In this document: positions 1 to 8,405 of the stretch, piece after piece
How the letters are laid out: every line of letters starts with the position of its first letter
Numbering within the stretch: the first letter of the stretch is position 1
Source: Pseudomonas triticifolii
GTDB lineage: Bacteria > Pseudomonadota > Gammaproteobacteria > Pseudomonadales > Pseudomonadaceae
NCBI RefSeq assembly: GCF_014358015.1
Contig: NZ_JACONV010000029.1
Coordinates: 1-46,321 of the forward strand
Length of the DNA: 46,321 nucleotides
Direction: 5' to 3'
Translations under genes and position numbers: made by a program
Notes under the pieces: generated by a model
The model's database searches: none
Told to the model about the DNA's origin: nothing
Seen by the model: the letters and a program-made list of their open reading frames with translations, nothing else

Positions 1-47
1 CGGCGATGCTTTTTCTGAAGAGACATATCGGTGGCTGGGCGGACGCC

Positions 48-68
48 ATCGCCGGCAAGCCGCCTCCC
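48..68. repeat. Degenerate REP-like element downstream of cca
   Basis: The stretch ATCGCCGGCAAGCCGCCTCC resembles one half of the common Pseudomonas REP palindrome (GCCGGCAAGCCGGCTCC). It has lost perfect dyad symmetry. No coding sequence is visible in bases 1-186, which lie downstream of cca. Confidence 0.45.
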
Positions 69-186
69 AAGGGTATGCATTCAGTCAGAAATTTTTGGCT
101 TGACCTCGTTTTGCGTGTCTTCCAGGCTTGGGTGTGCATACAGCCCGTGATGCTCCTGCGCGCAGCGTAGGGAAGGATCAAATCAC

Positions 187-1416
187 TTATCCGCCATACT
201 CCGCCTTGTAGATCTTCAGCGCATCCAGCCGCTCGTTTTTCAGCGCGTCGCCCAGATCCTTGCCTTGTAAGCCCTTTTCAAGCAGCGGCTGTACTGACAC
301 CGATCGCGCCGCCTGCGCAGCGCCACGCAGATAGTCCGCCTGTGGATAATTGCGTTGCTCGAAGCCCTGACGGCCCCGCGCATCCATTTCGCACGCCGCG
401 ATGAATTCCTCGAAACGTTGTGGCCTGCGGTACACGTCGAAGCTTTGCAACAGCTCCAGCACGGTCGAGGGTTTCAGCTCCAGTGCCCGGTGTCCATGGG
501 TGTGGTACTGGCCGACCAGCAGCGCCAGTTCCTGGCACTCCCTCGGCACGCGAAAGCGCTCGTTGACGATCTTGATCAGGCGCAGGCCGGTGTGTTCATG
601 GGCAATGTGCCTGGGCCACTCCGATTCCGGCGTCAGCCCTTTGCCCAGGTCATGCAGCAGGCAGGCCCAGCGCACGCTCAACGGATGTTCATGAAGGGCG
701 GCCTGTTCCAGCACGCTCAGTACATGCACCCCGGTATCGATTTCCGGGTGATGCGCTTCGGGTTGGGGAACGCCGAACAGGGCTTCGACCTCAGGCATCA
801 GTTCCTTGAGCGCGCCGCACTCATGCAGCACCTTGATGAACACTTGCGGCTGCTTTTCCATGAGTGCGCGGGAAATTTCCTTCCAGCTGCGCTCGGGCGT
901 CAACGCCCGGAGTTCGCCCGATTCACTGAGCTGACGCATCAGGTCCAGCGTCTCGGGAGCGATGCTGAATCCGTGGGGTGCATAACGCGCCGCGAAACGG
1001 GCGACACGCAGCACTCGGAGCGGATCTTCGGCAAATGCCGGGGAAACGTGGCGTAAAATGCGTGCTTCAAGATCCTGCTGGCCGTGGTAAGGATCGGTCA
1101 GGTTACCGTCCTTGTCTTCGGCCATTGCGTTGATCGTCAGATCGCGACGGATCAGGTCCTGTTCCAGCGTGACGTCAGGGCTTGCATGAAATACGAAGCC
1201 GCCATACCCCACGCCGCTTTTGCGCTCGGTACGCGCCAGGGCATATTCCTCGCCCGTCAGCGGATGAAGAAACACCGGGAAGTCGGTGCCGACCGGGCGG
1301 TAGCCCTTGATCAGCATTTCCTCGGTCGACGCACCGACCACCACCCAGTCAATGTCGGTGACTGGCTGACCCAGAAGGCGATCGCGCACGGCGCCGCCCA
1401 CTTTATAAATCTGCAT
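187..1416 (-). CDS. cca: Multifunctional CCA tRNA nucleotidyltransferase
   Basis: Adds and repairs the 3'-terminal CCA of tRNAs from CTP and ATP without a nucleic-acid template. The 409-residue protein begins with the class II nucleotidyltransferase signature (GGAVRD at residues 7-12, catalytic D21 and D23). It has a basic head/neck region, and a C-terminal HD phosphohydrolase domain with HDLGKG near residue 255. The length matches the long HD-containing form of gammaproteobacteria (E. coli about 412 aa), which also carries phosphodiesterase and phosphatase activities. The ATG is preceded by GGAGGT six bases upstream, so the start is secure. It follows the SpoVR gene on the same strand after a gap of 95 bases, and may be read through from it or have its own promoter. 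Nothing is unusual about it. Confidence 0.97.
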   Translation of the reverse strand: MQIYKVGGAVRDRLLGQPVTDIDWVVVGASTEEMLIKGYRPVGTDFPVFLHPLTGEEYALARTERKSGVGYGGFVFHASPDVTLEQDLIRRDLTINAMAEDKDGNLTDPYHGQQDLEARILRHVSPAFAEDPLRVLRVARFAARYAPHGFSIAPETLDLMRQLSESGELRALTPERSWKEISRALMEKQPQVFIKVLHECGALKELMPEVEALFGVPQPEAHHPEIDTGVHVLSVLEQAALHEHPLSVRWACLLHDLGKGLTPESEWPRHIAHEHTGLRLIKIVNERFRVPRECQELALLVGQYHTHGHRALELKPSTVLELLQSFDVYRRPQRFEEFIAACEMDARGRQGFEQRNYPQADYLRGAAQAARSVSVQPLLEKGLQGKDLGDALKNERLDALKIYKAEYGG

Positions 1417-1511
1417 AAAAAACCTCCGTAAGCGCGACAGGATAAACCTTGTCGTGCCTGCGGAGGCTAAAACCGAACGATTACCCGCTCAAGAGTGCAG
1501 GCTTCTAGCGC

Positions 1512-3074
1512 CTAGAGGTGAACGACCGCCATATCAAGCCGGGGATACTCACTGTCGGCGTGCTCGCCTCTCGGTGGCACATGATGGGTTTTTACGATCT
1601 GATCACCCTGCAGGGTTTCCAGATGGATGTCGAAGCCCCACAGCCGATGCAGGTGCTTGAGTACCTCGTCTGTGGAGTCGCCCAGCGGCTTGCGGTTGTG
1701 CTGCTGGTGGCGCAGGGTCAGCGAGCGGTCTCCGCGACGATCAATGCTGTAGATCTGGATGTTGGGCTCACGGTTGCCCAGGTTGTACTGCGCGGCAAGG
1801 ATTTCGCGAATGGTCCGGTAGCCGTTCTCGTCGTGGATGGCGGGTACCAGCAGGTCGTCCTTCTGGTCGTCATCCATGATGCTGAACAGCTTGAGGTCGC
1901 GAATCACCTTGGGTGACAGGTATTGAAGGATGAAGCTTTCATCCTTGAAACTGCTCATGGCGAACTTGATCGCCGTGAGCCAGTCCGTACCGGCAATTTC
2001 CGGGAACCACTGGCGATCTTCGTCGGTGGGGTGTTCGCAAATCCGCCGAATGTCCTGATACATGGCAAAACCCAGCGTGTACGGGTTGATGCCGCTGTAG
2101 TAAGGACTGTCGAAGCCGGGCTGGTAGATGACGCTGGTGTGCGACTGCAGAAACTCCATCATGAAGCCGTCAGTGACCAGGCCCTCGTCGTACAGGTCAT
2201 TCATCAGCGTGTAATGCCAGAACGTCGCCCAGCCTTCGTTCATCACCTGAGTCTGGCGTTGCGGGTAGAAGTACTGCGCAATCTTGCGCACGATGCGCAC
2301 CACTTCGCGCTGCCAGGGTTCGAGCAGCGGCGCGTGTTTCTCGATGAAGTACAGGATGTTTTCCTGGGGTTCAGCCGGGAAGCGCGCGTTGTCTTCCTTG
2401 CCACCTTCTTTCGCACTTTTCGGGATGGTGCGCCACAGGTCGTTGATCTGGCGCTGCAGGTGTTCTTCGCGGTCCTTCTGCCGGCGTCGCTCTTCCTCAG
2501 CGGAGATCGGGTAAGGGCGCTTGTAGCGATCCACGCCGTAGTTCATCAGGGCGTGGCAGGAGTCGAGCAGGTCTTCCACCGCATCGATGCCGTGGCGTTC
2601 CTCGCATTGCATGATGTACTGCTTGGCGAACACCAGGTAATCGATGATCGAGCTGGCATCGGTCCAGGTGCGGAACAGGTAGTTACCCTTGAAGAAGCTG
2701 TTGTGTCCATAGCAGGCGTGAGCGACGACCAGTGCCTGCATGCAGATGGTGTTTTCTTCCATCAGGTAAGCGATGCACGGGTCCGAGTTGATCACGATCT
2801 CGTAGGCCAGACCCATCTGGCCCCGCGAGTAGGATTTTTCGGTGCTGAGGAAGTGCTTGCCGTAGGACCAGTGGTGATAGCCCAGCGGCATGCCGACCGA
2901 CGCATAGGCGTCCATCATCTGTTCGGCGGTGATCACTTCGATCTGGTTGGGGTACGTGTCCAGCGCGTAGCGATCAGCGATACGGCTGATTTCCCGATCG
3001 TAGGTCTGGATCAGTTCGAACGTCCACTCTGACCCCGTGGAAATGGGTTGGCGTTTCTGCTCTCTGGCGGTCAT
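1512..3074 (-). CDS. ycgB: SpoVR family protein (YcgB-like)
   Basis: SpoVR/YcgB family protein of 520 residues, the usual length. The molecular function is unknown. The name comes from a Bacillus spore-cortex gene, but pseudomonads do not sporulate. The protein is soluble, with no signal peptide or membrane segment. It has conserved His- and Trp-rich stretches such as HHWSYGKHF near residue 67 and MNEGWATFWHYT near residue 280; the latter resembles a metallopeptidase-like E-x-W-x-x-x-x-H arrangement, which is an observation and not proof of activity. Its start overlaps the yeaH stop by four bases (ATGA), so the two are translationally coupled. It is the third gene of the conserved prkA-yeaH-ycgB stress cluster and probably acts with the kinase in stationary-phase or stress adaptation. 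Confidence 0.93.
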   Translation of the reverse strand: MTAREQKRQPISTGSEWTFELIQTYDREISRIADRYALDTYPNQIEVITAEQMMDAYASVGMPLGYHHWSYGKHFLSTEKSYSRGQMGLAYEIVINSDPCIAYLMEENTICMQALVVAHACYGHNSFFKGNYLFRTWTDASSIIDYLVFAKQYIMQCEERHGIDAVEDLLDSCHALMNYGVDRYKRPYPISAEEERRRQKDREEHLQRQINDLWRTIPKSAKEGGKEDNARFPAEPQENILYFIEKHAPLLEPWQREVVRIVRKIAQYFYPQRQTQVMNEGWATFWHYTLMNDLYDEGLVTDGFMMEFLQSHTSVIYQPGFDSPYYSGINPYTLGFAMYQDIRRICEHPTDEDRQWFPEIAGTDWLTAIKFAMSSFKDESFILQYLSPKVIRDLKLFSIMDDDQKDDLLVPAIHDENGYRTIREILAAQYNLGNREPNIQIYSIDRRGDRSLTLRHQQHNRKPLGDSTDEVLKHLHRLWGFDIHLETLQGDQIVKTHHVPPRGEHADSEYPRLDMAVVHL

Positions 3075-4342
3075 GACACTAACCTTCGCTGGAAGAGTTC
3101 GCGGAATACCGGATAGATATCACCGGCAGAGACAAGCTGCTGCTGGGCGAACGTGTCGGCATATTCCTCGCCGATGCGCTCATATTCGTACCAAAGTGCC
3201 TGATGTTCGCGCGGCGTGATTTCCACATAGGTGTAGTACTGCACGAACGGCATGATCTGTTTGGTGAGGATGTCACGGCAGATCGGCGAGTCATCGTTCC
3301 AGTTGTCTCCGTCGGAGGCCTGGGCCGCGTAGATGTTCCACTCGTTGCTCGGGTAGCGCTCGGCCATGATCTCCTGCATCAGTTTCAAGGCGCTGGAAAC
3401 GATGGTGCCGCCGGTTTCCCGTGAATAGAAAAACTCTTCTTCGTCCACTTCGCGGGCACTGGTGTGGTGGCGAATGAACACGACTTCGATCTTGTCGTAG
3501 TTACGCTTGAGAAACAGATACAGCAGGATGAAAAAGCGCTTGGCGATGTCTTTGGTGGCCTGTGTCATGGAGCCGGAAACGTCCATCAGGCAGAACATTA
3601 CAGCTTTGGAACTGGGGTTGGGCTGTTTGACCAGCAGGTTGTATTTGAGGTCGAAGGTGTCCAGATACGGCACGCGACGGATACGCGCCTTGAGACGTTC
3701 GATTTCCACCTCAAGTTCTTGAATGTCGCCGAAGTTGTCAGGTTCTTCGCGCTTCATGCGCTCAAGTTCGCTAGTGGCTTCCTTGAGTTTTGCGCGGCTG
3801 CTGCCGGACAGGGCGATGCGCCGTGCGTGTGCTGAGCGCAGGGTACGAATGATATTGATGCGTGAAGGGTTGCCTTCGTTGCTGATCCCGGCACGCACTG
3901 TTTTGAAGGTGTCCGTGCCGGTCAGGTTGCGTTTGACCAGATTGGGCAGCTCAAGGTCCTCGAACATGAACTCGAGAAACTCTTCCTGGGTGATCTGGAA
4001 CACGAACTCATCCATGCCTTCGCCGGAATTGCCCGCCTTGCCAGGCCCTTTACCGCCGCCACCGCCTTGCGGCCGGGCGATGTGCTCGCCGGTGGTGAAC
4101 TCCTTGTTGCCGGGGTGAACGACAGTCTGTTTGCCACCACGCCCGTGGTGCAGCACCGGTTCGTCGATGTCCCGGCCGGGAATACTGATCTGTTCGCCAT
4201 GCTCCATGTCGGTGATGGAGCGGCGGCTGACCGCTTCCTCCACAGCCTTCTTGATATGGTCGCGATAACGCCGCAGAAACCGTTGCCGGTTTACCGTGCT
4301 CTTGTTCTTGCCGTTGAGACGTCGGTCAATCACATAGCTCAT
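3071..4342 (-). CDS. yeaH: YeaH/YhbH family VWA-domain protein (DUF444)
   Basis: DUF444 protein of 423 residues, always found beside the PrkA kinase. Visible parts: a basic N-terminal helix, a Gly-rich linker (GGGGGKGPGKAG, about residues 93-104), a charged coiled-coil-like stretch at 185-225, and a C-terminal von Willebrand A-like domain with the MIDAS motif DVSGSM at 254-259. I placed the start at the ATG at 4342, which has GGAGGG just upstream and gives the family's usual MSYVIDRRLNGKNK beginning; a start 21 bases further up would add MKLPGGP with no better ribosome site. VWA proteins often partner with AAA+ ATPases, and PrkA has an AAA-like core, so YeaH may be an adaptor or substrate-presenting partner of PrkA. 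That role is inferred. Confidence 0.93.
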   Translation of the reverse strand: MSYVIDRRLNGKNKSTVNRQRFLRRYRDHIKKAVEEAVSRRSITDMEHGEQISIPGRDIDEPVLHHGRGGKQTVVHPGNKEFTTGEHIARPQGGGGGKGPGKAGNSGEGMDEFVFQITQEEFLEFMFEDLELPNLVKRNLTGTDTFKTVRAGISNEGNPSRINIIRTLRSAHARRIALSGSSRAKLKEATSELERMKREEPDNFGDIQELEVEIERLKARIRRVPYLDTFDLKYNLLVKQPNPSSKAVMFCLMDVSGSMTQATKDIAKRFFILLYLFLKRNYDKIEVVFIRHHTSAREVDEEEFFYSRETGGTIVSSALKLMQEIMAERYPSNEWNIYAAQASDGDNWNDDSPICRDILTKQIMPFVQYYTYVEITPREHQALWYEYERIGEEYADTFAQQQLVSAGDIYPVFRELFQRRLVS

Positions 4343-4368
4343 AGGCCCTCCGGGCAGCTTCAAGTTGC

Positions 4369-4451
4369 AAGCTTCAGGCGCTGAACCTGAAGCTTAAAAG
4401 CAAGCGCTGGCACAAAACAGCACCTCGGGCGAGCCTGATGCCGGCCCGAGG
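4369..4451. repeat. Two strong inverted repeats between prkA and yeaH
   Basis: The 136-base gap between prkA and yeaH holds two hairpins. The first is a perfect 10-bp stem (AAGCTTCAGG at 4369-4378 and CCTGAAGCTT at 4386-4395) with a 7-base loop. The second is an 8-bp stem (CCTCGGGC at 4423-4430 and GCCCGAGG at 4444-4451). Neither has a clear T tract in the direction of transcription. They may be mobile intergenic repeats, or may stabilise or attenuate the mRNA between the first and second gene of the cluster. Confidence 0.7.
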
Positions 4452-4478
4452 CTTACAGCCTGCCGCTTGCCGCTGCCA

Positions 4479-6401
4479 TTACTGCGATTTGCGTACGCGC
4501 AGATACCATTCGGAGAGAAGACGTACCTGTTTATCGGTGTAGCCCCGTTCAACCATTCGAGTGACGAAGTCGTTGTGTTTCTGTTGGTCTTCCTTGCTGG
4601 CCTTGGCGTTGAAGCTGATGACCGGCAGAAGGTCCTCGGTGTTGGAGAACATTTTCTTCTCGATCACCACGCGCAGCTTCTCGTAGCTGAGCCAGGTCGG
4701 GTTCTTGCCATTGTTGTTGGCGCGGGCGCGCAGCACGAAATTGACGATCTCGTTGCGGAAATCTTTCGGGTTGCTGATGCCAGCCGGTTTCTCGATCTTT
4801 TCCAGTTCCTCGTTCAAGGCCACCCGGTTGAGAATCTCGCCGGTTTCGGGGTCGCGGTATTCCTGATCCTGAATCCAGAAGTCTGCGTAGAGCACGTAGC
4901 GGTCGAAGATGTTCTGACCGTACTCGCTGTAGGATTCCAGATAAGCCGTCTGGATTTCCTTGCCGATGAACTCGATGTAGCGCGGGGCCAGGTATTCCTT
5001 GATGAAGCGCAGGTAACGCTCGCGCGTCTCGGCCGGGAATTGCTCCTGTTCGATCTGCTGTTCCAGCACATAGAGCAGGTGTACCGGGTTGGCCGCGATT
5101 TCATGCGGATCGAAGTTGAACACCTTGGACAGGATCTTGAACGCGAAACGGGTCGACAGACCGTTCATGCCCTCGTCGACACCCGCGCTGTCGCGGTACT
5201 CCTGAATCGACTTGGCTTTCGGGTCGGTGTCCTTGAGGTTTTCGCCGTCGTATACGCGCATCTTGGAGTAGATGTTGGAGTTGTCCGGCTCCTTGAGGCG
5301 CGACAGGGTCGTGAACTGCGCAAGCATCTTCAGTGTGTCCGGTGCGCAATGCGCCTTGGACAGGGAGCTGTTGAACAGCAGTTTGTCGTAGATCTTGACT
5401 TCGTCGCTGACGCGCAGGCAGTAGGGCACCTTCACGATGTAGATACGGTCGATGAAGGCTTCGTTGTTCTTGTTGTTGCGGAAGCTGTGCCATTCCGATT
5501 CGTTGGAGTGCGCGAGCAGAATACCGGTGAACGGAATCGCGCCCAGCCCTTCGGTGCTGTTGTAGTTGCCTTCCTGAGTCGCTGTCAGCAGCGGGTGAAG
5601 AACCTTGATCGGGGCTTTGAACATCTCGACGAATTCCATCAGGCCCTGGTTGGCCCGGCAGAGTGCGCCCGAGTAACTGTAGGCATCGGCGTCGTTCTGC
5701 GGAAATTCTTCGAGCTTGCGAATGTCGACTTTACCGACCAGCGCCGAGATGTCCTGGTTGTTCTCGTCACCCGGCTCGGTTTTCGCCACGGCGATCTGGT
5801 TGAGCACCGACGGATAGAGTTTCACGACCTTGAACTGGCTAATGTCGCCCCCGAACTCAGCCAGACGTTTGGTCGCCCAGGGCGACATGATGGTGCTCAG
5901 GTAGCGACGCGGGATGCCAAAGTCTTCTTCGAGAATGGCACCGTCTTCATTGGCATTGAACAGGCCCAATGGCGACTCGAACACCGGCGAGCCCTTGATG
6001 GCGTAGAACGGGACCTTTTCAATCAGTTGTTTGAGTTTTTCAGCCAGAGACGATTTACCACCGCCAACCGGGCCGAGCAGATAGAGAATCTGCTTCTTTT
6101 CTTCCAGGCCTTGAGCGGCGTGGCGGAAGTAGGAAACGATCTGGTCGATGCATTCTTCCATCCCATGGAAGTCAGCAAACGCCGGATAACGCCGTATCAC
6201 CTTGTTGGAGAAAATTCGCGATAACCGCGAGTTGGCGGAGGTATCCACCAGTTCAGGCTCGCCGATGGCCAGCAGCAGACGTTCGGCGGCTGAGGCATAG
6301 GCGCTGCGATCCTGTTTGCAGAGCTCAAGATACTCCTGCAGCGAGAGCTCTTCCTGGCGTGTCGTTTCAAAGCGTTGTTGGAAGTGGCTAAAAATACTCA
6401 T
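4479..6401 (-). CDS. prkA: PrkA family serine protein kinase (YeaG)
   Basis: Serine protein kinase of the PrkA/YeaG family, 640 residues. The N-terminal AAA-like ATPase region carries a P-loop, GPVGGGKSS, at residues 110-118, and the C-terminal PrkA domain is distantly related to cyclic-nucleotide-dependent kinases. It is cytoplasmic. In E. coli the orthologue is induced by nitrogen starvation and acid or stationary-phase stress; the substrates in Pseudomonas are not known to me. The ATG has GAGGTGA five bases upstream. It is the first gene of prkA-yeaH-ycgB. An AlgU-like promoter candidate lies about 150 bases upstream, which would fit envelope or osmotic stress control. Confidence 0.95.
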   Translation of the reverse strand: MSIFSHFQQRFETTRQEELSLQEYLELCKQDRSAYASAAERLLLAIGEPELVDTSANSRLSRIFSNKVIRRYPAFADFHGMEECIDQIVSYFRHAAQGLEEKKQILYLLGPVGGGKSSLAEKLKQLIEKVPFYAIKGSPVFESPLGLFNANEDGAILEEDFGIPRRYLSTIMSPWATKRLAEFGGDISQFKVVKLYPSVLNQIAVAKTEPGDENNQDISALVGKVDIRKLEEFPQNDADAYSYSGALCRANQGLMEFVEMFKAPIKVLHPLLTATQEGNYNSTEGLGAIPFTGILLAHSNESEWHSFRNNKNNEAFIDRIYIVKVPYCLRVSDEVKIYDKLLFNSSLSKAHCAPDTLKMLAQFTTLSRLKEPDNSNIYSKMRVYDGENLKDTDPKAKSIQEYRDSAGVDEGMNGLSTRFAFKILSKVFNFDPHEIAANPVHLLYVLEQQIEQEQFPAETRERYLRFIKEYLAPRYIEFIGKEIQTAYLESYSEYGQNIFDRYVLYADFWIQDQEYRDPETGEILNRVALNEELEKIEKPAGISNPKDFRNEIVNFVLRARANNNGKNPTWLSYEKLRVVIEKKMFSNTEDLLPVISFNAKASKEDQQKHNDFVTRMVERGYTDKQVRLLSEWYLRVRKSQ

Positions 6402-6550
6402 GACGTCACCTCGCTCGATACGTTGAGCCGGCGGCGGATCGTCAGTCGATGCTGGCAGCAGCTGAGTATCCAGATGCCGTTTACCCCCCAGAACACCGTA
6501 AAAGTAGCTACCGATGACCCACGCGCCGGTGTACCGGCTCTCCCCTGATT

Positions 6551-6578
6551 TCGGATGGCCTGAGGCTAAGGATAGTTC
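6551..6578 (-). promoter_or_regulatory. Candidate AlgU (sigma-22/RpoE-type) promoter for prkA operon
   Basis: Reading the minus strand, GAACTA (6578-6573) is followed after 17 bases by TCCGA (6555-6551). This resembles the AlgU/RpoE consensus GAACTT-N16/17-TCTGA. The predicted start point is about 140 bases before the prkA ATG. Seen by eye only. Confidence 0.45.
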
Positions 6579-6645
6579 GGATTCGGAAAGATAAAGAAGG
6601 GATGAGCGAGAAGACGGGCTGACCGTTCGTCAGTTGGGGCGCGAG

Positions 6646-6662
6646 CCCGCGTAGAACGCGGG
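6646..6662. repeat. Hairpin downstream of glpE
   Basis: A perfect 7-bp stem (CCCGCGT at 6646-6652, ACGCGGG at 6656-6662) with a 3-base loop lies 24 bases past the glpE stop. No T run follows in the direction of glpE transcription, so it is a weak terminator candidate or an mRNA 3'-end stabiliser. The rest of 6402-6685 holds only the promoter candidate and leader of prkA. Confidence 0.5.
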
Positions 6663-6685
6663 ATCGGCTGTCATAAAAATATTTT

Positions 6686-7009
6686 TCAGCGGCCTTGCAC
6701 GGTTTGCGCCGGAAAAGTCGAGCGCCAGAGTTCAAACCCGCCGTCCACGCTATAGACATCCGAGAAGCCCTGACCCACCAGATACGCGGCAGCGTTCTGG
6801 CTGGAGTTGCCGTGATAGCAGATCACGACCAGGGGTTTGTCCAGATCAGCCTTGGCGATAAAGTCGGCGATGGAGTGGTTATCCAGGTGCAGCGATTCGG
6901 GAATGTGATTGCTCTCGAACGTCTGCGCGTCGCGAACATCGACTACGACCGCGCCTTGCTCGCGCAGCGCCTGAGCCTGCTCTGGGGGAATACGTTTGAA
7001 CTCGCTCAT
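6686..7009 (-). CDS. glpE: Thiosulfate sulfurtransferase (single-domain rhodanese) GlpE
   Basis: Single-domain rhodanese of 107 residues, about the size of E. coli GlpE (108). The active-site loop is CYHGNSS with the catalytic cysteine at residue 64, which would carry a persulfide when transferring sulfur from thiosulfate to cyanide or another acceptor. It is cytoplasmic. I used the ATG at 7009, which overlaps the apaH stop by four bases (ATGA) and gives the family start MSEFKRI; longer open-frame versions would lie inside apaH. It is the last gene of the lptD-surA-pdxA-rsmA-apaG-apaH-glpE run. The gene name is historical, because there is no glp regulon here. Confidence 0.93.
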   Translation of the reverse strand: MSEFKRIPPEQAQALREQGAVVVDVRDAQTFESNHIPESLHLDNHSIADFIAKADLDKPLVVICYHGNSSQNAAAYLVGQGFSDVYSVDGGFELWRSTFPAQTVQGR

Positions 7010-7908
7010 GGTTTGGGCTCCTGTGCCTCTGGGGGCTGATGCGGTGCGACGTGGCTCGGTATTCGGGTGATGGCCGGTGTCGCGACATGGCCGGTAGCAT
7101 CGCAATTGCATTGATGGCGTTCAAGGGTGTCGACGTTGAGCAGCGTCATGGCGCCGCCCCATACGCAGCCGCTGTCCAGGGCAAAGACACCAGGTTCGTC
7201 ACAGCGGCCTTCGAGTGCCGCCCAGTGACCGAAGATGATTTTAACCGAGTGGGTCTTGCGTGTCTGATGGCTGAACCAGGGCGCGTAGCCAGGCTTGGCG
7301 GTCTCTATGCCTTCCTTGCCCTTGAGGTCCAGCTTGCCATCGCTGGTGCAGAACCGCATGCGGGTGAAGTAATTGGTGATCACCCTCAATCGAGGGACCC
7401 CATGCAGGGCGTTGTCCCATTTGACCGGCTCGTTGCCGTACATGCCATCCAGAAAGGGTTCGTACAGATTATCGTCCTGCAGGGCCTGTTCGACTTCGGC
7501 GGCGTGCTTGAGCGCTTTCTTCAGCGACCACTGCGGTGCGATACCGGCATGAACCATGGCCACGTTGCGCGTTTCGTCGTAGTGCATCAGTTTTTGCTGG
7601 CGTACCCAGCCCAGCAAATCGTCGCGATCCGGCGCTTCCAGAATTTCGCGCAAGGTGTCGCTCTTCTTGAGGCGCTCGATGTTGCGCGAGGCGGCGAGCA
7701 GGTGCAGGTCGTGGTTGCCCAGCACGCACACCAGCGACTGACGAATGCTGTACAGAAAACGCAATGTTGCCAGCGACTGGGGACCGCGGTTGACCAGATC
7801 ACCCACCAGCCACAGGCGATCCTTTTCAGGGTCGAAACCCACATCGTCGAGCAGGCACTTCAGCGGGTCCAGGCAACCTTGCAGGTCGCCAACGGCGTAC
7901 ACCGCCAT
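7006..7908 (-). CDS. apaH: Symmetrical bis(5'-nucleosyl)-tetraphosphatase
   Basis: Hydrolyses Ap4A to two ADP; in enterobacteria ApaH also removes Np-type caps from RNA. The 300-residue protein shows the calcineurin-like metallophosphatase motifs in order: GDLQG (7-11), GDLVNRG (36-42) and GNHD (64-67). It is slightly longer than E. coli ApaH (280) owing to a Pro/His-rich C-terminal tail with no recognisable domain. Its ATG overlaps the apaG stop by one base (TGATG), and its stop overlaps the glpE start. This tight coupling to apaG is typical of the family. Confidence 0.97.
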   Translation of the reverse strand: MAVYAVGDLQGCLDPLKCLLDDVGFDPEKDRLWLVGDLVNRGPQSLATLRFLYSIRQSLVCVLGNHDLHLLAASRNIERLKKSDTLREILEAPDRDDLLGWVRQQKLMHYDETRNVAMVHAGIAPQWSLKKALKHAAEVEQALQDDNLYEPFLDGMYGNEPVKWDNALHGVPRLRVITNYFTRMRFCTSDGKLDLKGKEGIETAKPGYAPWFSHQTRKTHSVKIIFGHWAALEGRCDEPGVFALDSGCVWGGAMTLLNVDTLERHQCNCDATGHVATPAITRIPSHVAPHQPPEAQEPKP

Positions 7909-8288
7909 CAGTGAAGGGCACCGGGTACGGCAAGACGAAAGGGAGCGATGACGGCGTCGAAGCGTTTACCGTCTTCAGCGAGCATCTGATAGGAGCCCTG
8001 CATGTTGCCGACCTTGGTCGTCATGACCGTGCCGCTGCTGTACGTGTGGCTCTGCCCAACCTTGATCACCGGCTGCTGACCCACCACGCCCTCACCCCGG
8101 ACTTCCTCGACGTGGCCGTCGCCATCGGTGATGACCCAGTGCCTGGACAGCAGCTTTGCAGGCAACTGTCCGTTGTTCTGGACGGTGATGGTGTAGGCGA
8201 ACGCGAAGCGATTCTGCTCGGGTTGAGACTGTTCTGCGAGGAAACGCGTGACGACGCTGACGTCGACCTGATAACGGGAATCGGACAT
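7908..8288 (-). CDS. apaG: ApaG domain protein
   Basis: ApaG of 126 residues, the standard size, consisting of one immunoglobulin/fibronectin-III-like beta-sandwich. The conserved core includes the F-A-Y-T-I-T-V-Q-N strand and the G-x-V-x-x-V-x-G-x-G-V-V-G-x-x-P segment. Mutants in enterobacteria show altered cobalt/magnesium efflux, but the biochemical role is unresolved. It is cytoplasmic. It ends one base into apaH. It is separated by 117 bases from rsmA upstream, the largest gap in this operon, so an internal promoter there is possible. Confidence 0.95.
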   Translation of the reverse strand: MSDSRYQVDVSVVTRFLAEQSQPEQNRFAFAYTITVQNNGQLPAKLLSRHWVITDGDGHVEEVRGEGVVGQQPVIKVGQSHTYSSGTVMTTKVGNMQGSYQMLAEDGKRFDAVIAPFRLAVPGALH

Positions 8289-8405
8289 TCAGTAGGCCTT
8301 GAAATCCATAGCGAAAAAAACGGGAGCACTGAGTAGAAGCATCAGTCTAGGACAAGTGCGCGGAAAATGACGAATGGCCGTTCGCCGTTCACTTGTCTCG
8401 ACAGG

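Noticed and set aside
4467..6224. Long open frame opposite prkA on the plus strand
   Set aside because: It mirrors prkA codon by codon, has no ribosome site and no recognisable domain. Such antisense frames are expected in GC-rich Pseudomonas DNA. The same applies to the long antisense frames over lptD (11762-13318), surA (10108-11469) and trpGD (31316-33091).
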